From assembly GCF_019090095.1 (NCBI RefSeq), contig NZ_JAGQFP010000001.1, positions 1,302,001 through 1,366,000 on the forward strand: a stretch of DNA of 64,000 nucleotides. Direction: 5' to 3'. Position numbers and translations under genes: made by a program. Positions 55,815-64,000 of this stretch are shown piece by piece. Origin of the DNA: Stutzerimonas stutzeri. Lineage in GTDB: Bacteria > Pseudomonadota > Gammaproteobacteria > Pseudomonadales > Pseudomonadaceae. The first letter of the stretch is position 1; the number at the start of each line of letters is the position of its first letter. The notes beneath the pieces were generated by a model. It saw only the letters and a program-made list of their open reading frames with translations, was not told where the DNA came from and ran no database searches.

Positions 55815-57650
55815 TCAGGCCGGTTTGCGCCGCCGCCAGAACCAGGCCAGCAGCACGCCCAAGGTCAACACCAGCGGAACCAGCGCGATATTGAAGAACT
55901 TGAGCAGCCGCCCGAGGGCTTCGATATCGGCGTTGAGCTGGTAACGCACCTCGCGCAGTTCTTTGCGAATACGCAGTTTTTCCTGCATGTAGCGTTGCAG
56001 CGCCGCCTGTTGCTCGGCCGTGAGTTCTATCGCGCCTTCTGCATTTGGCCCCTGCAGTTCGGCGAGCTGCGCCTCGGTGGCGGCGAGGCGTTGCTGCAGC
56101 GCCTCCTCCTTCTCGCGGAAGCGGTTCTCGGCCTGTCGCTGCAACTCCTCGACGACCACGAAAGGCCGAGCGAAGCGCCCTCGCGAACGGACGCTGATCA
56201 ATGCGTCGGTGCCGGAGAGGTTGTCCAGCGCATTGATCACGAAGGTGCCGTTGTCGGCCCAGGGCTGCGGCATGCGCTGACCGAAGAAGTCCTGCACCTG
56301 TACCCACATGCGGTCGGCCAGCAGATCCGTATCCGCCACGGCGATGACGTTGATGCTGGCACTGTCCTTCAGACCATCCTTGCGGCCTTCGATGCCATCC
56401 GGATAGGCCGAGTGCGCCGGGCCCCGGATACGCGCCGCAAGCGTATAACGCTCCCCGGTAGGTTCGAGTTCACGCAGCAATACCTCGGGATTTTCCAGCG
56501 TGTCGAAGCGCTGCGCCTCGATCGGCATGGCGTAGCTGGAACTCTGCACCAAAGGCGTGAAACGGGTCGTGGCGTTTTCCAGCGGCTCGAGGAAACCTGA
56601 AGTCGCCAGGGTCAGGCTTTCCAGCGAGGCGGTGGTGACATCGTCGCTATCCATGTTCTGCTGCGGCAGACTCAGCCAGGCCGGATGCCGGACCGGTCGC
56701 CGTTCCTCGCCTACACCGACCGACATCGCATTGGCCGCATCCAGCACCACACGATCAGGCGCCATTTTCACGCCCCAGGCCTTCAACAGCGGCTCCAGAT
56801 CGGAGGCCTTGCCATCGCCAGGCTCTCCCGGCATGAACCCCATCCCCGGATCGGCCTCACTGTACGGATCGAGGAATACCAACAGCTTTCCGCCCCGCAT
56901 GACGAACTGGTCGATTGCGTAGAGCGTCTGCTCCGGCAAGCCCTTGGGATGCACCACCATCAGCACCGAGACACTCGCCGGAATCAGGTCGACGTTGCGC
57001 TCGAGGCTTTCGATATGGAACAGCTGGCGAATCTCTTCCAGCATCGTCCAGGGCGAGGTCGCTTGCTGGGTGCGCATGTCGAACCCACCGGTGATCGGCA
57101 AATCCGATAGCACGCCGACGACCGGCCTCTGCGGTGACGCCACGCTCTGTACCAGACGGCTGAGGTCGTACTCGAGGAACTCCTCCTGATCCAGGGCGAA
57201 GAAGGGAATGCTCTGCGTGCGGCCATCGGCGTTGGTTGCGGCCAGTCCGAAATAGACCTTGTCCCCGCCCTGGTTCAGCGGCACGGCCTGCAGCCCGAGT
57301 TCGGCGGCGCGATCCTCTTCTTCGGAGAACGGCTCGGGGTCGACGATATGCAGTTTCAGATTGCCGCCTGCCTCGCGCTCATAGGCGCGCAACAGCTCCT
57401 CCACACGTCGTGCGTAATTGCGCAGCGCGACCAGGCCTTTGGTTGCCTCGTCCGAGTAGAAGAAGTCCAGCTCGATGGGCTTGTCCAGCCCGTCGAGAAT
57501 CGTCTTGGTGCCGTCGGAGATGGTGTAGAGCTTCTGCTCGGTCAAATCCAGCCGAGCATGGGTGAATACCAGGCCGGAAAACGCATTGAACACCAGGAAC
57601 GCCAAGGCGATCAGCAGCAATCCGGCGCCCGAATACATCACTCGTTTCAT
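55815..57650 (-). CDS. GldG-type ABC-associated membrane protein
   Basis: The 611-residue product has an N-terminal membrane helix (about 5-28) and a large periplasmic region of the GldG/DUF4350 kind (LTEQKLYTISDGTKTILDGL; VVGVLSDLPITGGF; GGKLLVFLDPYSEADPGMGF). A coiled coil follows at about 530-580, and the C-terminal helix is VPLVLTLGVLLAWFWRRRKP. It belongs with the permease and ATPase genes upstream. This three-gene set is common in proteobacteria and is not itself evidence of gliding. The cargo is unknown. Confidence 0.85.
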   Translation of the reverse strand: MKRVMYSGAGLLLIALAFLVFNAFSGLVFTHARLDLTEQKLYTISDGTKTILDGLDKPIELDFFYSDEATKGLVALRNYARRVEELLRAYEREAGGNLKLHIVDPEPFSEEEDRAAELGLQAVPLNQGGDKVYFGLAATNADGRTQSIPFFALDQEEFLEYDLSRLVQSVASPQRPVVGVLSDLPITGGFDMRTQQATSPWTMLEEIRQLFHIESLERNVDLIPASVSVLMVVHPKGLPEQTLYAIDQFVMRGGKLLVFLDPYSEADPGMGFMPGEPGDGKASDLEPLLKAWGVKMAPDRVVLDAANAMSVGVGEERRPVRHPAWLSLPQQNMDSDDVTTASLESLTLATSGFLEPLENATTRFTPLVQSSSYAMPIEAQRFDTLENPEVLLRELEPTGERYTLAARIRGPAHSAYPDGIEGRKDGLKDSASINVIAVADTDLLADRMWVQVQDFFGQRMPQPWADNGTFVINALDNLSGTDALISVRSRGRFARPFVVVEELQRQAENRFREKEEALQQRLAATEAQLAELQGPNAEGAIELTAEQQAALQRYMQEKLRIRKELREVRYQLNADIEALGRLLKFFNIALVPLVLTLGVLLAWFWRRRKPA

Positions 57651-57659
57651 GGGAGGTCC

Positions 57660-58391
57660 TTATGCCGCTTTCTTCAGATCGACGACCACGGCGGTGGCCG
57701 CCAGCCAGGCGATGATCAGCGTGACGAAGTACAGCAGGTCACGTAGATCGATGACGCCCTTGCTGAGCGCATCGAAGCGGATCAGAAAGCTCAGCGAAGC
57801 GACCGCATCGACCAGCCAACGCGGCGCCCAGGCGAAGGCATCAAGCACCATGGGCAGGCCACTGACGATGAAGAGGAAACACACGCTGACCGCCAGGATG
57901 AAGGCGATCACCTGATTCTTGGCCAGCGCCGACATGCACGAGCCGATCGCCAGGAAAGCCCCCGCCAGCAACCAGCTGCCGGCGTAACCCGTGATGATCG
58001 CGCCGTTGTCGGGTTCGCCAAGGTAATTGACGGTAATGATCATCGGGAAGGTCAGCAGCAAGGCAATGCCGGCAAATATCCAGGCGGCCAGGAACTTGCC
58101 GGTGACGGCCTCGAAACGGGTGATCGGCAGCGTCATCAGCAATTCGATGGACCCCGATTTGCGCTCCTCGGCCCACAGACGCATGGCGATGGCCGGTATC
58201 AGGAACAGGTACAGCCAGGTGTGGAAACTGAAGAATGGAACGAGATCTGCCTGGCCGCGCTCGTAGAAACCGCCCAGGTAGAAGGTGAACACCCCGGACA
58301 GCACCAGGAATATCAGGATGAACACGTAAGCGAGGGGCGTCGCGAAATAACTGCCCAGTTCGCGTTTGAAAACCACCGGCAACTGGCTCAT
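57660..58391 (-). CDS. ABC transporter permease (GldF/NosY type)
   Basis: The 243-residue product has six membrane segments and the ABC-2 permease motif patterns (LGSYFATPLAYVFILIFLVL; ERKSGSIELLMTLPITRFEA). It would form the channel with the ATPase at 58388-59311 and the GldG-type protein 10 bases downstream. The start overlaps the ATPase stop by 4 bases, so the three genes are one operon. Substrate is unknown. Confidence 0.87.
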   Translation of the reverse strand: MSQLPVVFKRELGSYFATPLAYVFILIFLVLSGVFTFYLGGFYERGQADLVPFFSFHTWLYLFLIPAIAMRLWAEERKSGSIELLMTLPITRFEAVTGKFLAAWIFAGIALLLTFPMIITVNYLGEPDNGAIITGYAGSWLLAGAFLAIGSCMSALAKNQVIAFILAVSVCFLFIVSGLPMVLDAFAWAPRWLVDAVASLSFLIRFDALSKGVIDLRDLLYFVTLIIAWLAATAVVVDLKKAA

Positions 58392-59311
58392 AGCGCCTCC
58401 CCACGGGTCAAGGTTCGGAACACTTCATCCAAGCGGCCACGCTCCACATCCAGCTCCGTGACGGCCCAGCCCTGCTGAGCAATCAATGCGTTGATCTGCG
58501 GGAAGATCACCTCGCCGGGCTTGGCCAACACCGTGAGGCTATGCTCACGCTCGTTGAATTCGACACCGGCCACCCCCGGCAACGCCGCCAGCGCGACGTC
58601 ATCCAGGGGCTCGTCGCTGACCAGGGTCACGGCCTGGTGATACCTCGAACGGCTCTCCAACTCGAACGGCGTGCCGTCAGCCACCAGCCGTCCGCCCGCA
58701 ATCACCACCGCGCGGGTGCAAACGGCCGTGACCTCTTCGAGAATATGGGTGGAGATGATGACAATCTTGTCCTGCGCCAGCCCGCTGATCAGCTCGCGCA
58801 CCTGATGCTTCTGGTTCGGGTCCAGACCGTCCGTGGGCTCGTCCAGGATCAACACACGCGGATCATGGAGGATTGCCTGGGCCAGGCCGACACGGCGCTT
58901 GAAGCCTTTGGACAGCGTCTCGATGCTCTGACCCAACACCCCCTCCAGCTCGACCTGCCCCGCCGCGGTATCGACCCGGACACGCTTGTCCGCACCACGA
59001 AAGCCACGCACCTCGGCGATGAACTCGAGAAAGCCGCGCACCGTCATGTCGCCGTAACAGGGCGCACCCTCGGGCAGATAGCCGATCTGACGCTGAGCCT
59101 GCAGCGTACGGGTCTGGATGTCACAGCCCAGGATGCTCGCCGTACCGGACGTCGGCGCCAGGAAGCCGGTAAGCATCTTCATGGTGGTCGATTTACCGGC
59201 GCCGTTGGGGCCGAGAAAACCGAGTACTTCGCCGGGTTGGACAGTGAATGACAAGGCATCCACCGCCGTGTGCTGGGCAAATCTTTTCGTCAGATTCTTC
59301 AGTTCGATCAT
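58388..59311 (-). CDS. ABC transporter ATP-binding protein (GldA type)
   Basis: The 307-residue product has Walker A GPNGAGKSTTMKML, signature LSKGFKRRVGLAQAIL, Walker B VLILDEPTDGLD and the switch histidine in IISTHILEE. An extra C-terminal domain (about 215-305) is typical of ABC-2 exporter ATPases. I chose the ATG at 59311, giving MIELKNLTKRF. It is the first gene of the operon, with a promoter candidate about 60 bases upstream. Confidence 0.9.
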   Translation of the reverse strand: MIELKNLTKRFAQHTAVDALSFTVQPGEVLGFLGPNGAGKSTTMKMLTGFLAPTSGTASILGCDIQTRTLQAQRQIGYLPEGAPCYGDMTVRGFLEFIAEVRGFRGADKRVRVDTAAGQVELEGVLGQSIETLSKGFKRRVGLAQAILHDPRVLILDEPTDGLDPNQKHQVRELISGLAQDKIVIISTHILEEVTAVCTRAVVIAGGRLVADGTPFELESRSRYHQAVTLVSDEPLDDVALAALPGVAGVEFNEREHSLTVLAKPGEVIFPQINALIAQQGWAVTELDVERGRLDEVFRTLTRGEAL

Positions 59312-59628
59312 CGCTCTCACCCATGACGGACCCACGACCGAACTCGGCAAAGACGGGCCCAATGCGCGCCGGACTATAAAAAGAGCGCGACAGGCATTGC
59401 AACCAGCACGGCAAGGCCTTTCTGCTCTCTCGCAGCCGCACGCGCAGGACTTCTACTATCCTAAAACCGGCCTGCCTCGCGAGACGGGCACCACCAGCGG
59501 CTGACCAGACGATGCTCATGCGATGACGCCTGACGGAGCCGACAAGTAGCGAACCAGAAACAAGATCGCTCCGTTCAAGGGATCAGCTACCGTTCGCGCT
59601 TTACCCTCAACGTTGGATCGACAAACGA
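59312..59628. other. 317-base divergent region, ABC operon and isochorismatase-fold gene
   Basis: No gene is seen. The left part holds the minus-strand promoter at 59373-59402. The right part, ahead of the plus-strand gene, shows no clear -10/-35 pair or strong ribosome site. Confidence 0.55.
59373..59402 (-). promoter_or_regulatory. Sigma-70 promoter for the Gld-type ABC operon
   Basis: On the minus strand TTGCAA (59397-59402) is followed after 18 bases by TATAGT (59373-59378). The predicted start is near 59366, about 55 bases before the ATPase ATG. Confidence 0.6.
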
Positions 59629-60201
59629 ATGGAAGACGCCGCGCTCCTGGTGATCGATCAGCAAAAAGGTATCGATCACCCCAAGCTGGGCCAACGAAAC
59701 AACCCTCATGCAGAAGCGGTGATGCTCGCCCTGCTAGCCCACTGGCGCGCAAGCGGTCGACCAGTGATTCACATTCGGCACCGATCGTCGGAGCCGGACT
59801 CGGTGTTCTGGCCTTTTCAGGAAGGCTTCGACTTCAAGCCGGCCTTCCTGCCCAGCGAGCACGAAACCGTCATTGAAAAACCCACGCCGTGCGCGTTCAC
59901 CGGAACCGATCTGGAAGCGATCCTGACGCAACTGGGTGTTGGCTCAATCGTCATTACCGGCGTCGCCACGAACAATTCGGTCGAGGCAACGGCAAGAACC
60001 GCTGGCTGCAGAGGCATCGATGCCTACGTAGTCGAAGATGCCTGTTTCACCTTTGTCAAGCGGGATTACCGAGGCCGGATGCGCAGTGCTGATGCGGTAC
60101 ACGACATGTCGCTGGCCAACCTGGACGGTGAGTATGCGAAGGTCATCAGCTCGCAGGTACTGCTGCCGACAGGCGACGACGTCAGGAACGACGCCTCTTA
60201 A
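59629..60201 (+). CDS. Isochorismatase-fold hydrolase-like protein lacking the usual cysteine
   Basis: The 190-residue product has the isochorismatase-like fold: ALLVIDQQKGI with the conserved Asp10, Lys84 in VIEKPTPCAF, and the GVATNNSVEATARTAG segment. In the cysteine-hydrolase branch the position here occupied by Ser117 is the nucleophilic cysteine. With Ser at that site the protein may be a subfamily with different chemistry, or a non-hydrolytic relative. No neighbouring pathway gene suggests a substrate. The ribosome site is weak. Confidence 0.82.
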   Translation: MEDAALLVIDQQKGIDHPKLGQRNNPHAEAVMLALLAHWRASGRPVIHIRHRSSEPDSVFWPFQEGFDFKPAFLPSEHETVIEKPTPCAFTGTDLEAILTQLGVGSIVITGVATNNSVEATARTAGCRGIDAYVVEDACFTFVKRDYRGRMRSADAVHDMSLANLDGEYAKVISSQVLLPTGDDVRNDAS

Positions 60202-60356
60202 CCGCTGCTCAAACGCGTACACAATTGCCCCAAGCGCTGACAGGCGAGACCCATCGGCAAGCAGACGCCGGCTGCCCACCCTTTTGCCCACCCTCCGCTT
60301 GCGGCACACTTGCGCCCTTCGAGGGTATTAACCCCCTTCACAGTCGAATCTGACGT

Positions 60357-62840
60357 ATGACCCGCTCCCCCATTCGCCGTCTGATCTTTTCCCTGCTGCG
60401 CCGCGTGCTCTACATCTGGGTACGCTCCGAAACCATCAACCAGTCCGCTTTCACCCTCAAGCTGGATCGCAGCAAGCCGGTGTTCTATGTCCTGCAGCGC
60501 GCCTCGCTGAGCGACCTGGCGGTGCTCGACCACGAGTGCAGCAAGGCCGGCCTGCCGCGGCCGGTCGCGGAAGTGGCCGTGGGCGATCACCTGGAGCCCG
60601 CGGCGTTCATTTTCCTCAACCCGGCTGCCAGCTGGTTCGGCCGGCGGACCCGAATGGTCACGCCTGAACCGCTGGTGCGCCTGGTTGGCGCGCTGGAACA
60701 CAATGCCGTGGATAACGCGCAGATCATTCCGGTGAGCGTGTTCTGGGGACAGAACCCCGCGCGTGAGACCAGTCCCTGGAAGCTGCTGTTCGCCGACAGC
60801 TGGGCCGTCACCGGGCGTCTGCGCAAGCTGATGAGCATCATCATGCTCGGCCGCAAGACCCGCGTGCAGTTCTCCACACCAATCCAGCTCAATGAGCTGG
60901 TGGCGCAGAACAAGGGCCACGAGCGCACCCTGCGCATGGCCCATCGCATGCTGCGCGTGCACTTCCGCAACCAGAAGACCGCGGTGATCGGTCCCGATCT
61001 GTCGCACCGCCGCAACCTGGTCAAGGGGCTGGTACATGCCCCACAGGTGCGCCAGGCGATCAGGGACGAAGCCGAGCGCGAAAACATTCCGCTTGAAAAG
61101 GCCGAGGCCCGCGCCCTGCGCTATGGCAACGAGATTGCCTCCGACTACGCCTACACCGCCGTGCGCTTTCTCGAGGTGGTGCTCTCCTGGTTCTGGAACA
61201 AGATCTACGACGGCATCCGGGTCAACCATCTGGAGCCTTTGCAGGACGCGGTGCATGGCTACGAAGTCATCTACGTGCCGTGCCACCGCAGCCATATCGA
61301 CTACCTGCTGCTGTCCTACCTGTTGTTCCGTAACGGCCTGACACCGCCGCACATTGCCGCCGGCATCAACCTCAACATGCCGGTGGTCGGCAGCCTGCTG
61401 CGTCGCGGCGGTGCCTTCTTCATGCGCCGGTCGTTCAAGGGCAACCCGCTCTACACCTCGGTGTTCAACGAATACCTGCATACGCTGTTCAGCCGCGGCT
61501 TTCCGGTGGAGTATTTCGTCGAGGGCGGGCGCTCGCGCACCGGGCGCATGCTGCAGCCGAAAACCGGCATGCTCGCCATCACGCTGCGCAGCTACTTGCG
61601 CTCTTCACGCCTGCCGATTCTCTTCGTGCCGGTCTACATCGGCTACGAGCGGGTGCTGGAGGGCCGCACCTATCTCGGCGAGCTCCGCGGCGCGGCGAAG
61701 AAGAAGGAATCGATCTTCGACATCTTCAAGGTCATCGGTGCGCTCAAGCAGCGCTTCGGCCAGGTCTGGGTGAATTTCGGCGAGCCGCTGAAGCTCAACG
61801 AGTTTCTGGAGCAGCACCAACCGGGCTGGCGCCAGCAGGACCTGGCACCGAATTTCCGCCCCGACTGGCTCAACGAGACCACCAACAAGCTGTCCGAGCG
61901 CATCGCCCAACGGCTCAACGAGGCGGCGGCAGTCAACCCCGTCAACCTGGTGGCCCTGGCGATGCTCTCCACCAGCCGCCAGGCGCTGGATCGTCGTTCG
62001 CTGGCGCGCATCCTGGACCTTTACCAAAACCTGCTGCGCACCGTGCCCTACTCGCCGCACACCACCCTGCCGGACGGCGACGGCGAGACGCTGATCAGCT
62101 ACGTCAAAGCGCTCGGCCTGCTTGCCGAACAAAAGGATGCGCTGGGCAACATTCTCTATCTGGACGAGCAAAACGCCGTCCTGATGACCTACTACCGCAA
62201 CAACGTGATGCACATCTTCGCGTTGCCGGCGCTGCTGGCGAGCTTCTTCCAGAGCAGCTCGCGGATCAGCCGTGAGCAGATCCTGCGCTTTACCGAGGCC
62301 CTGTATCCGTACTTGCGCGCCGAGCTGTTCATTCGCTGGGAACCGGAGGAGCTGGAGGCAGTGATCGATCAGTGGCTGGCCGCCTTCGTCGAACAGGGGC
62401 TGCTCAAGCTCGACGGTGAGACCTACGTACGGCCGGCGCCGAGCTCGCGCCAGTTCGTGCTGCTGACATTGCTGGCGCGGGTCATCGTGCAAACGCTGCA
62501 ACGCTTCTACATGGCGATTTCGCTGCTGCTCAACAGCGGCCAGAACACGCTCGACGCCGAAGAGCTGGAGACGCTCTGCACGATCATGGCCCAGCGCCTG
62601 TCGATCCTGCATGGCCTGAACGCGCCGGAGTTCTTCGACAAGAGCCTGTTCCGGCATTTCATCAAAAGCCTGCAGGACCAGGACGTGCTGCGTCAGGACG
62701 ACACCGGCAAGCTCGGCTACCACGACAAGCTGGGCGAACTGGCCGAGGGCGTCGCCAAACGCGTGCTGCCCGCCGAGATTCGTCTATCGATTCGCCAGGT
62801 GGCCCTGGAGCGGCACGATGAGGAACAACCAACCGACTAA
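60357..62840 (+). CDS. plsB: Glycerol-3-phosphate 1-O-acyltransferase
   Basis: PlsB makes lysophosphatidic acid from glycerol-3-phosphate and acyl-CoA/ACP, the first step of phospholipid synthesis. The 827-residue length matches the family. The acyltransferase blocks are in order: [18 protein letters not shown] (HX4D), then [25 protein letters not shown] and [15 protein letters not shown]. Amphipathic membrane-associating helices flank them. The ATG at 60357 lies 3' of a GGGTATTAACCCCC hairpin. The gene is monocistronic. Confidence 0.96.
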   Translation: MTRSPIRRLIFSLLRRVLYIWVRSETINQSAFTLKLDRSKPVFYVLQRASLSDLAVLDHECSKAGLPRPVAEVAVGDHLEPAAFIFLNPAASWFGRRTRMVTPEPLVRLVGALEHNAVDNAQIIPVSVFWGQNPARETSPWKLLFADSWAVTGRLRKLMSIIMLGRKTRVQFSTPIQLNELVAQNKGHERTLRMAHRMLRVHFRNQKTAVIGPDLSHRRNLVKGLVHAPQVRQAIRDEAERENIPLEKAEARALRYGNEIASDYAYTAVRFLEVVLSWFWNKIYDGIRVNHLEPLQDAVHGYEVIYVPCHRSHIDYLLLSYLLFRNGLTPPHIAAGINLNMPVVGSLLRRGGAFFMRRSFKGNPLYTSVFNEYLHTLFSRGFPVEYFVEGGRSRTGRMLQPKTGMLAITLRSYLRSSRLPILFVPVYIGYERVLEGRTYLGELRGAAKKKESIFDIFKVIGALKQRFGQVWVNFGEPLKLNEFLEQHQPGWRQQDLAPNFRPDWLNETTNKLSERIAQRLNEAAAVNPVNLVALAMLSTSRQALDRRSLARILDLYQNLLRTVPYSPHTTLPDGDGETLISYVKALGLLAEQKDALGNILYLDEQNAVLMTYYRNNVMHIFALPALLASFFQSSSRISREQILRFTEALYPYLRAELFIRWEPEELEAVIDQWLAAFVEQGLLKLDGETYVRPAPSSRQFVLLTLLARVIVQTLQRFYMAISLLLNSGQNTLDAEELETLCTIMAQRLSILHGLNAPEFFDKSLFRHFIKSLQDQDVLRQDDTGKLGYHDKLGELAEGVAKRVLPAEIRLSIRQVALERHDEEQPTD

Positions 62841-63012
62841 TTTCAGTCGCGGACGCTCAAGCATGGGCGTCCGGCAGCGAGGCCATCATCGGAAACCACG
62901 CTAACGGCCCTCGAGCTTAATGCCGAAACGTTCGTTCGCCGCCTAGCACGGCGCCCATAATCAGCAGGCAACCCGAGAAAAACGTTTCGGACTTCTACCG
63001 AAAGGGGCCTGT

Positions 63013-64000
63013 ATGGCACGCACCCGTGTGATCGCCTTGTCTCTGGTCGTGGGCTTGGGCGGTTGCGCAACGCCCAGCCTGACCAACCTCACGCCCTCCT
63101 CCGTTACCCGCTCGCCAGTGCCGCTCTACCCGTTACGGGCGCAGGTCGATGCTCGTGGCAACCGCATCGCGCACGTCAATGCGGTCATCCATGGCACGCC
63201 CTGGGCGATGATGCCGTTGCCGAGTGATCAGCACGCCGTGGGCTACTTTGCCGATACCTGCGAAACCAACATCCCCTATCACTTCAGTGTCGGTTATCAG
63301 CGCCGCAACTGGCTCGGCTCCGGCTATTCGAGCACCGTCCATGAAAAGCGCTTTCCGGAAGCCTCCGGCTACCTCATGAGCGTCACTGGCGACCCGCTGC
63401 CGGGCGATTGTGCGGCGTCCATCGGCTTGACCTTACGTGTGGACAGTACCGCCGACGAGGTGGATGCCGAGCCGGGCGATGGCAACTGCCGCTCCATCTC
63501 CAATCGCTGCACGCTCAGGGCCGCCGTGATGGAGAGCAACGCGTACCAGGGGCACGACCTGATCGAGGTGCCGTCAGGGCGGTACGTGCTGGCATTGACC
63601 GGCCCGGAGGCCGCGGACGTGCCGAACGATGCGATTGGCGACCTGGACATCACCGATGGGCTGACGCTGATGGGCTTGGGGCACGCGGCGAAGAACGACG
63701 ATTTGCAGGTCATCGTCGACGGCGGCGCCATCGACCGGATTTTCGATATCTACGCCGCCGCGCCACGGGCGGTGATGCTCAGCTATCTGCGCCTGGAAAA
63801 CGGCCGGCCCATGGGCAGCGGCGGCGGCGCGATCTGGAATCGAGGCAATCTGCGCATGGACCGGATGCTGCTGCGCGGCAACACCATCGATCATGAGCTG
63901 GAAACCTCCTGCGCGGCCTTTCCCAGCCGACGCCTGTGCAACCGTGGCGCGGGCCTGTTCAACGAGGGCCAAGCGCTGGTCGCCCGCACGACCATCGAAC
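63013..64000 (+). CDS. CSLREA-domain lipoprotein with repeat-type beta-helix, cut by window edge
   Basis: The frame starts at ATG 63013 and is open to the right edge (329 complete codons). It has a lipoprotein signal ending LGGC (Cys18). After about 120 residues of unrecognised sequence comes a CSLREA-like segment: TADEVDAEPGDGNCRS, then CTLRAAVMESNA. It continues into beta-helix-like repeats with Gly/Asn turns (GGGAIWNRGNLRMDRMLLRG, then NRGAGLFNEGQALVARTTIE). Such proteins are surface-exposed in other bacteria, and many are autotransporter- or pectate-lyase-like. Function unknown; the C-terminus lies outside. Confidence 0.85.
   Translation, partial: MARTRVIALSLVVGLGGCATPSLTNLTPSSVTRSPVPLYPLRAQVDARGNRIAHVNAVIHGTPWAMMPLPSDQHAVGYFADTCETNIPYHFSVGYQRRNWLGSGYSSTVHEKRFPEASGYLMSVTGDPLPGDCAASIGLTLRVDSTADEVDAEPGDGNCRSISNRCTLRAAVMESNAYQGHDLIEVPSGRYVLALTGPEAADVPNDAIGDLDITDGLTLMGLGHAAKNDDLQVIVDGGAIDRIFDIYAAAPRAVMLSYLRLENGRPMGSGGGAIWNRGNLRMDRMLLRGNTIDHELETSCAAFPSRRLCNRGAGLFNEGQALVARTTIE

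Noticed and set aside
60310..60356. An operator in GGGTATTAACCCCC just upstream of plsB
   Set aside because: The small inverted repeat is short and has no known regulator match; it could be a chance hairpin near the ribosome site.
62851..62872. Terminator GGACGC ... GCGTCC after plsB
   Set aside because: The stem is only 6 bases with a long loop and no T-tract, so the support is too weak to list.

Overview
The window is a GC-rich gammaproteobacterial chromosome segment. Gene content, gene order and protein sequences fit a Pseudomonas of the stutzeri/mendocina type: FleN/FlhF polar-flagellum genes, MotCD, an HptB-HsbR-HsbA switch, REP palindromes and a MocR-type regulator. This is inferred from recognised families; no database search was run. 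No rRNA, tRNA, CRISPR array, transposase, integrase or prophage gene was found. The segment reads as core genome with small repeat insertions.

Layout. (1) 1-6371, minus strand: cytochrome c maturation operon ccmABCDEFGHI, with ccmI cut by the window edge. (2) 6504-8347, plus strand: a FliK-like protein and a stand-alone copy of the FlhB C-terminal domain. (3) 8328-18823, minus strand: a rhodanese, then the chemotaxis operon cheY-cheZ-cheA-cheB-motC-motD-parC-parP-cheW-DUF2802, with fliA at its head. (4) 18837-23176, minus: flhA-flhF-fleN(-fliA), followed by a plus-strand sodC. (5) 24218-39687, minus: fliE-F-G-H-I-J, hsbA-hsbR-hptB, fliK, fliL-M-N-O-P-Q-R, flhB. Good sigma-54 (-24/-12) elements lie ahead of fliE, fliK, fliL and flhA and divide this cluster into transcription units. 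(6) 39979-51185: metabolic and regulatory genes (BenE-type transporter, SDR, NADP-dependent oxidoreductase, pyrF, DUF2897, a CHASE4-PAS-GGDEF-EAL protein, a MocR regulator with a lipoprotein, DUF4398/OmpA lipoproteins, a periplasmic binding protein). (7) 51302-55115: etfBA and the divergent ETF-ubiquinone oxidoreductase gene, separated by a 140-bp inverted-repeat element and a PsrA-like operator. (8) 55325-64000: cold shock protein, a Gld-type ABC exporter, an isochorismatase-fold protein, plsB, and the start of a CSLREA-domain lipoprotein cut by the right edge.

How the parts work together. The ccm genes export and attach heme to periplasmic c-type cytochromes. The fli/flh genes build the basal body, rotor and export gate. 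FlhF and FleN set the place and number of flagella. FliA switches on late genes. The che genes signal through CheY to FliM, ParC/ParP place the arrays at the pole, and MotCD is a stator. HptB-HsbR-HsbA links histidine-kinase input to motility control. EtfBA passes electrons from acyl-CoA dehydrogenases through ETF-QO to ubiquinone.

The most interesting observation is a family of short acidic DD-x-[DE]-x-LL peptides shared by FliM, FliN, the CheZ C-terminus and a three-fold repeat in the CheA linker. It suggests a repeated CheY- or ParP-docking array in CheA.
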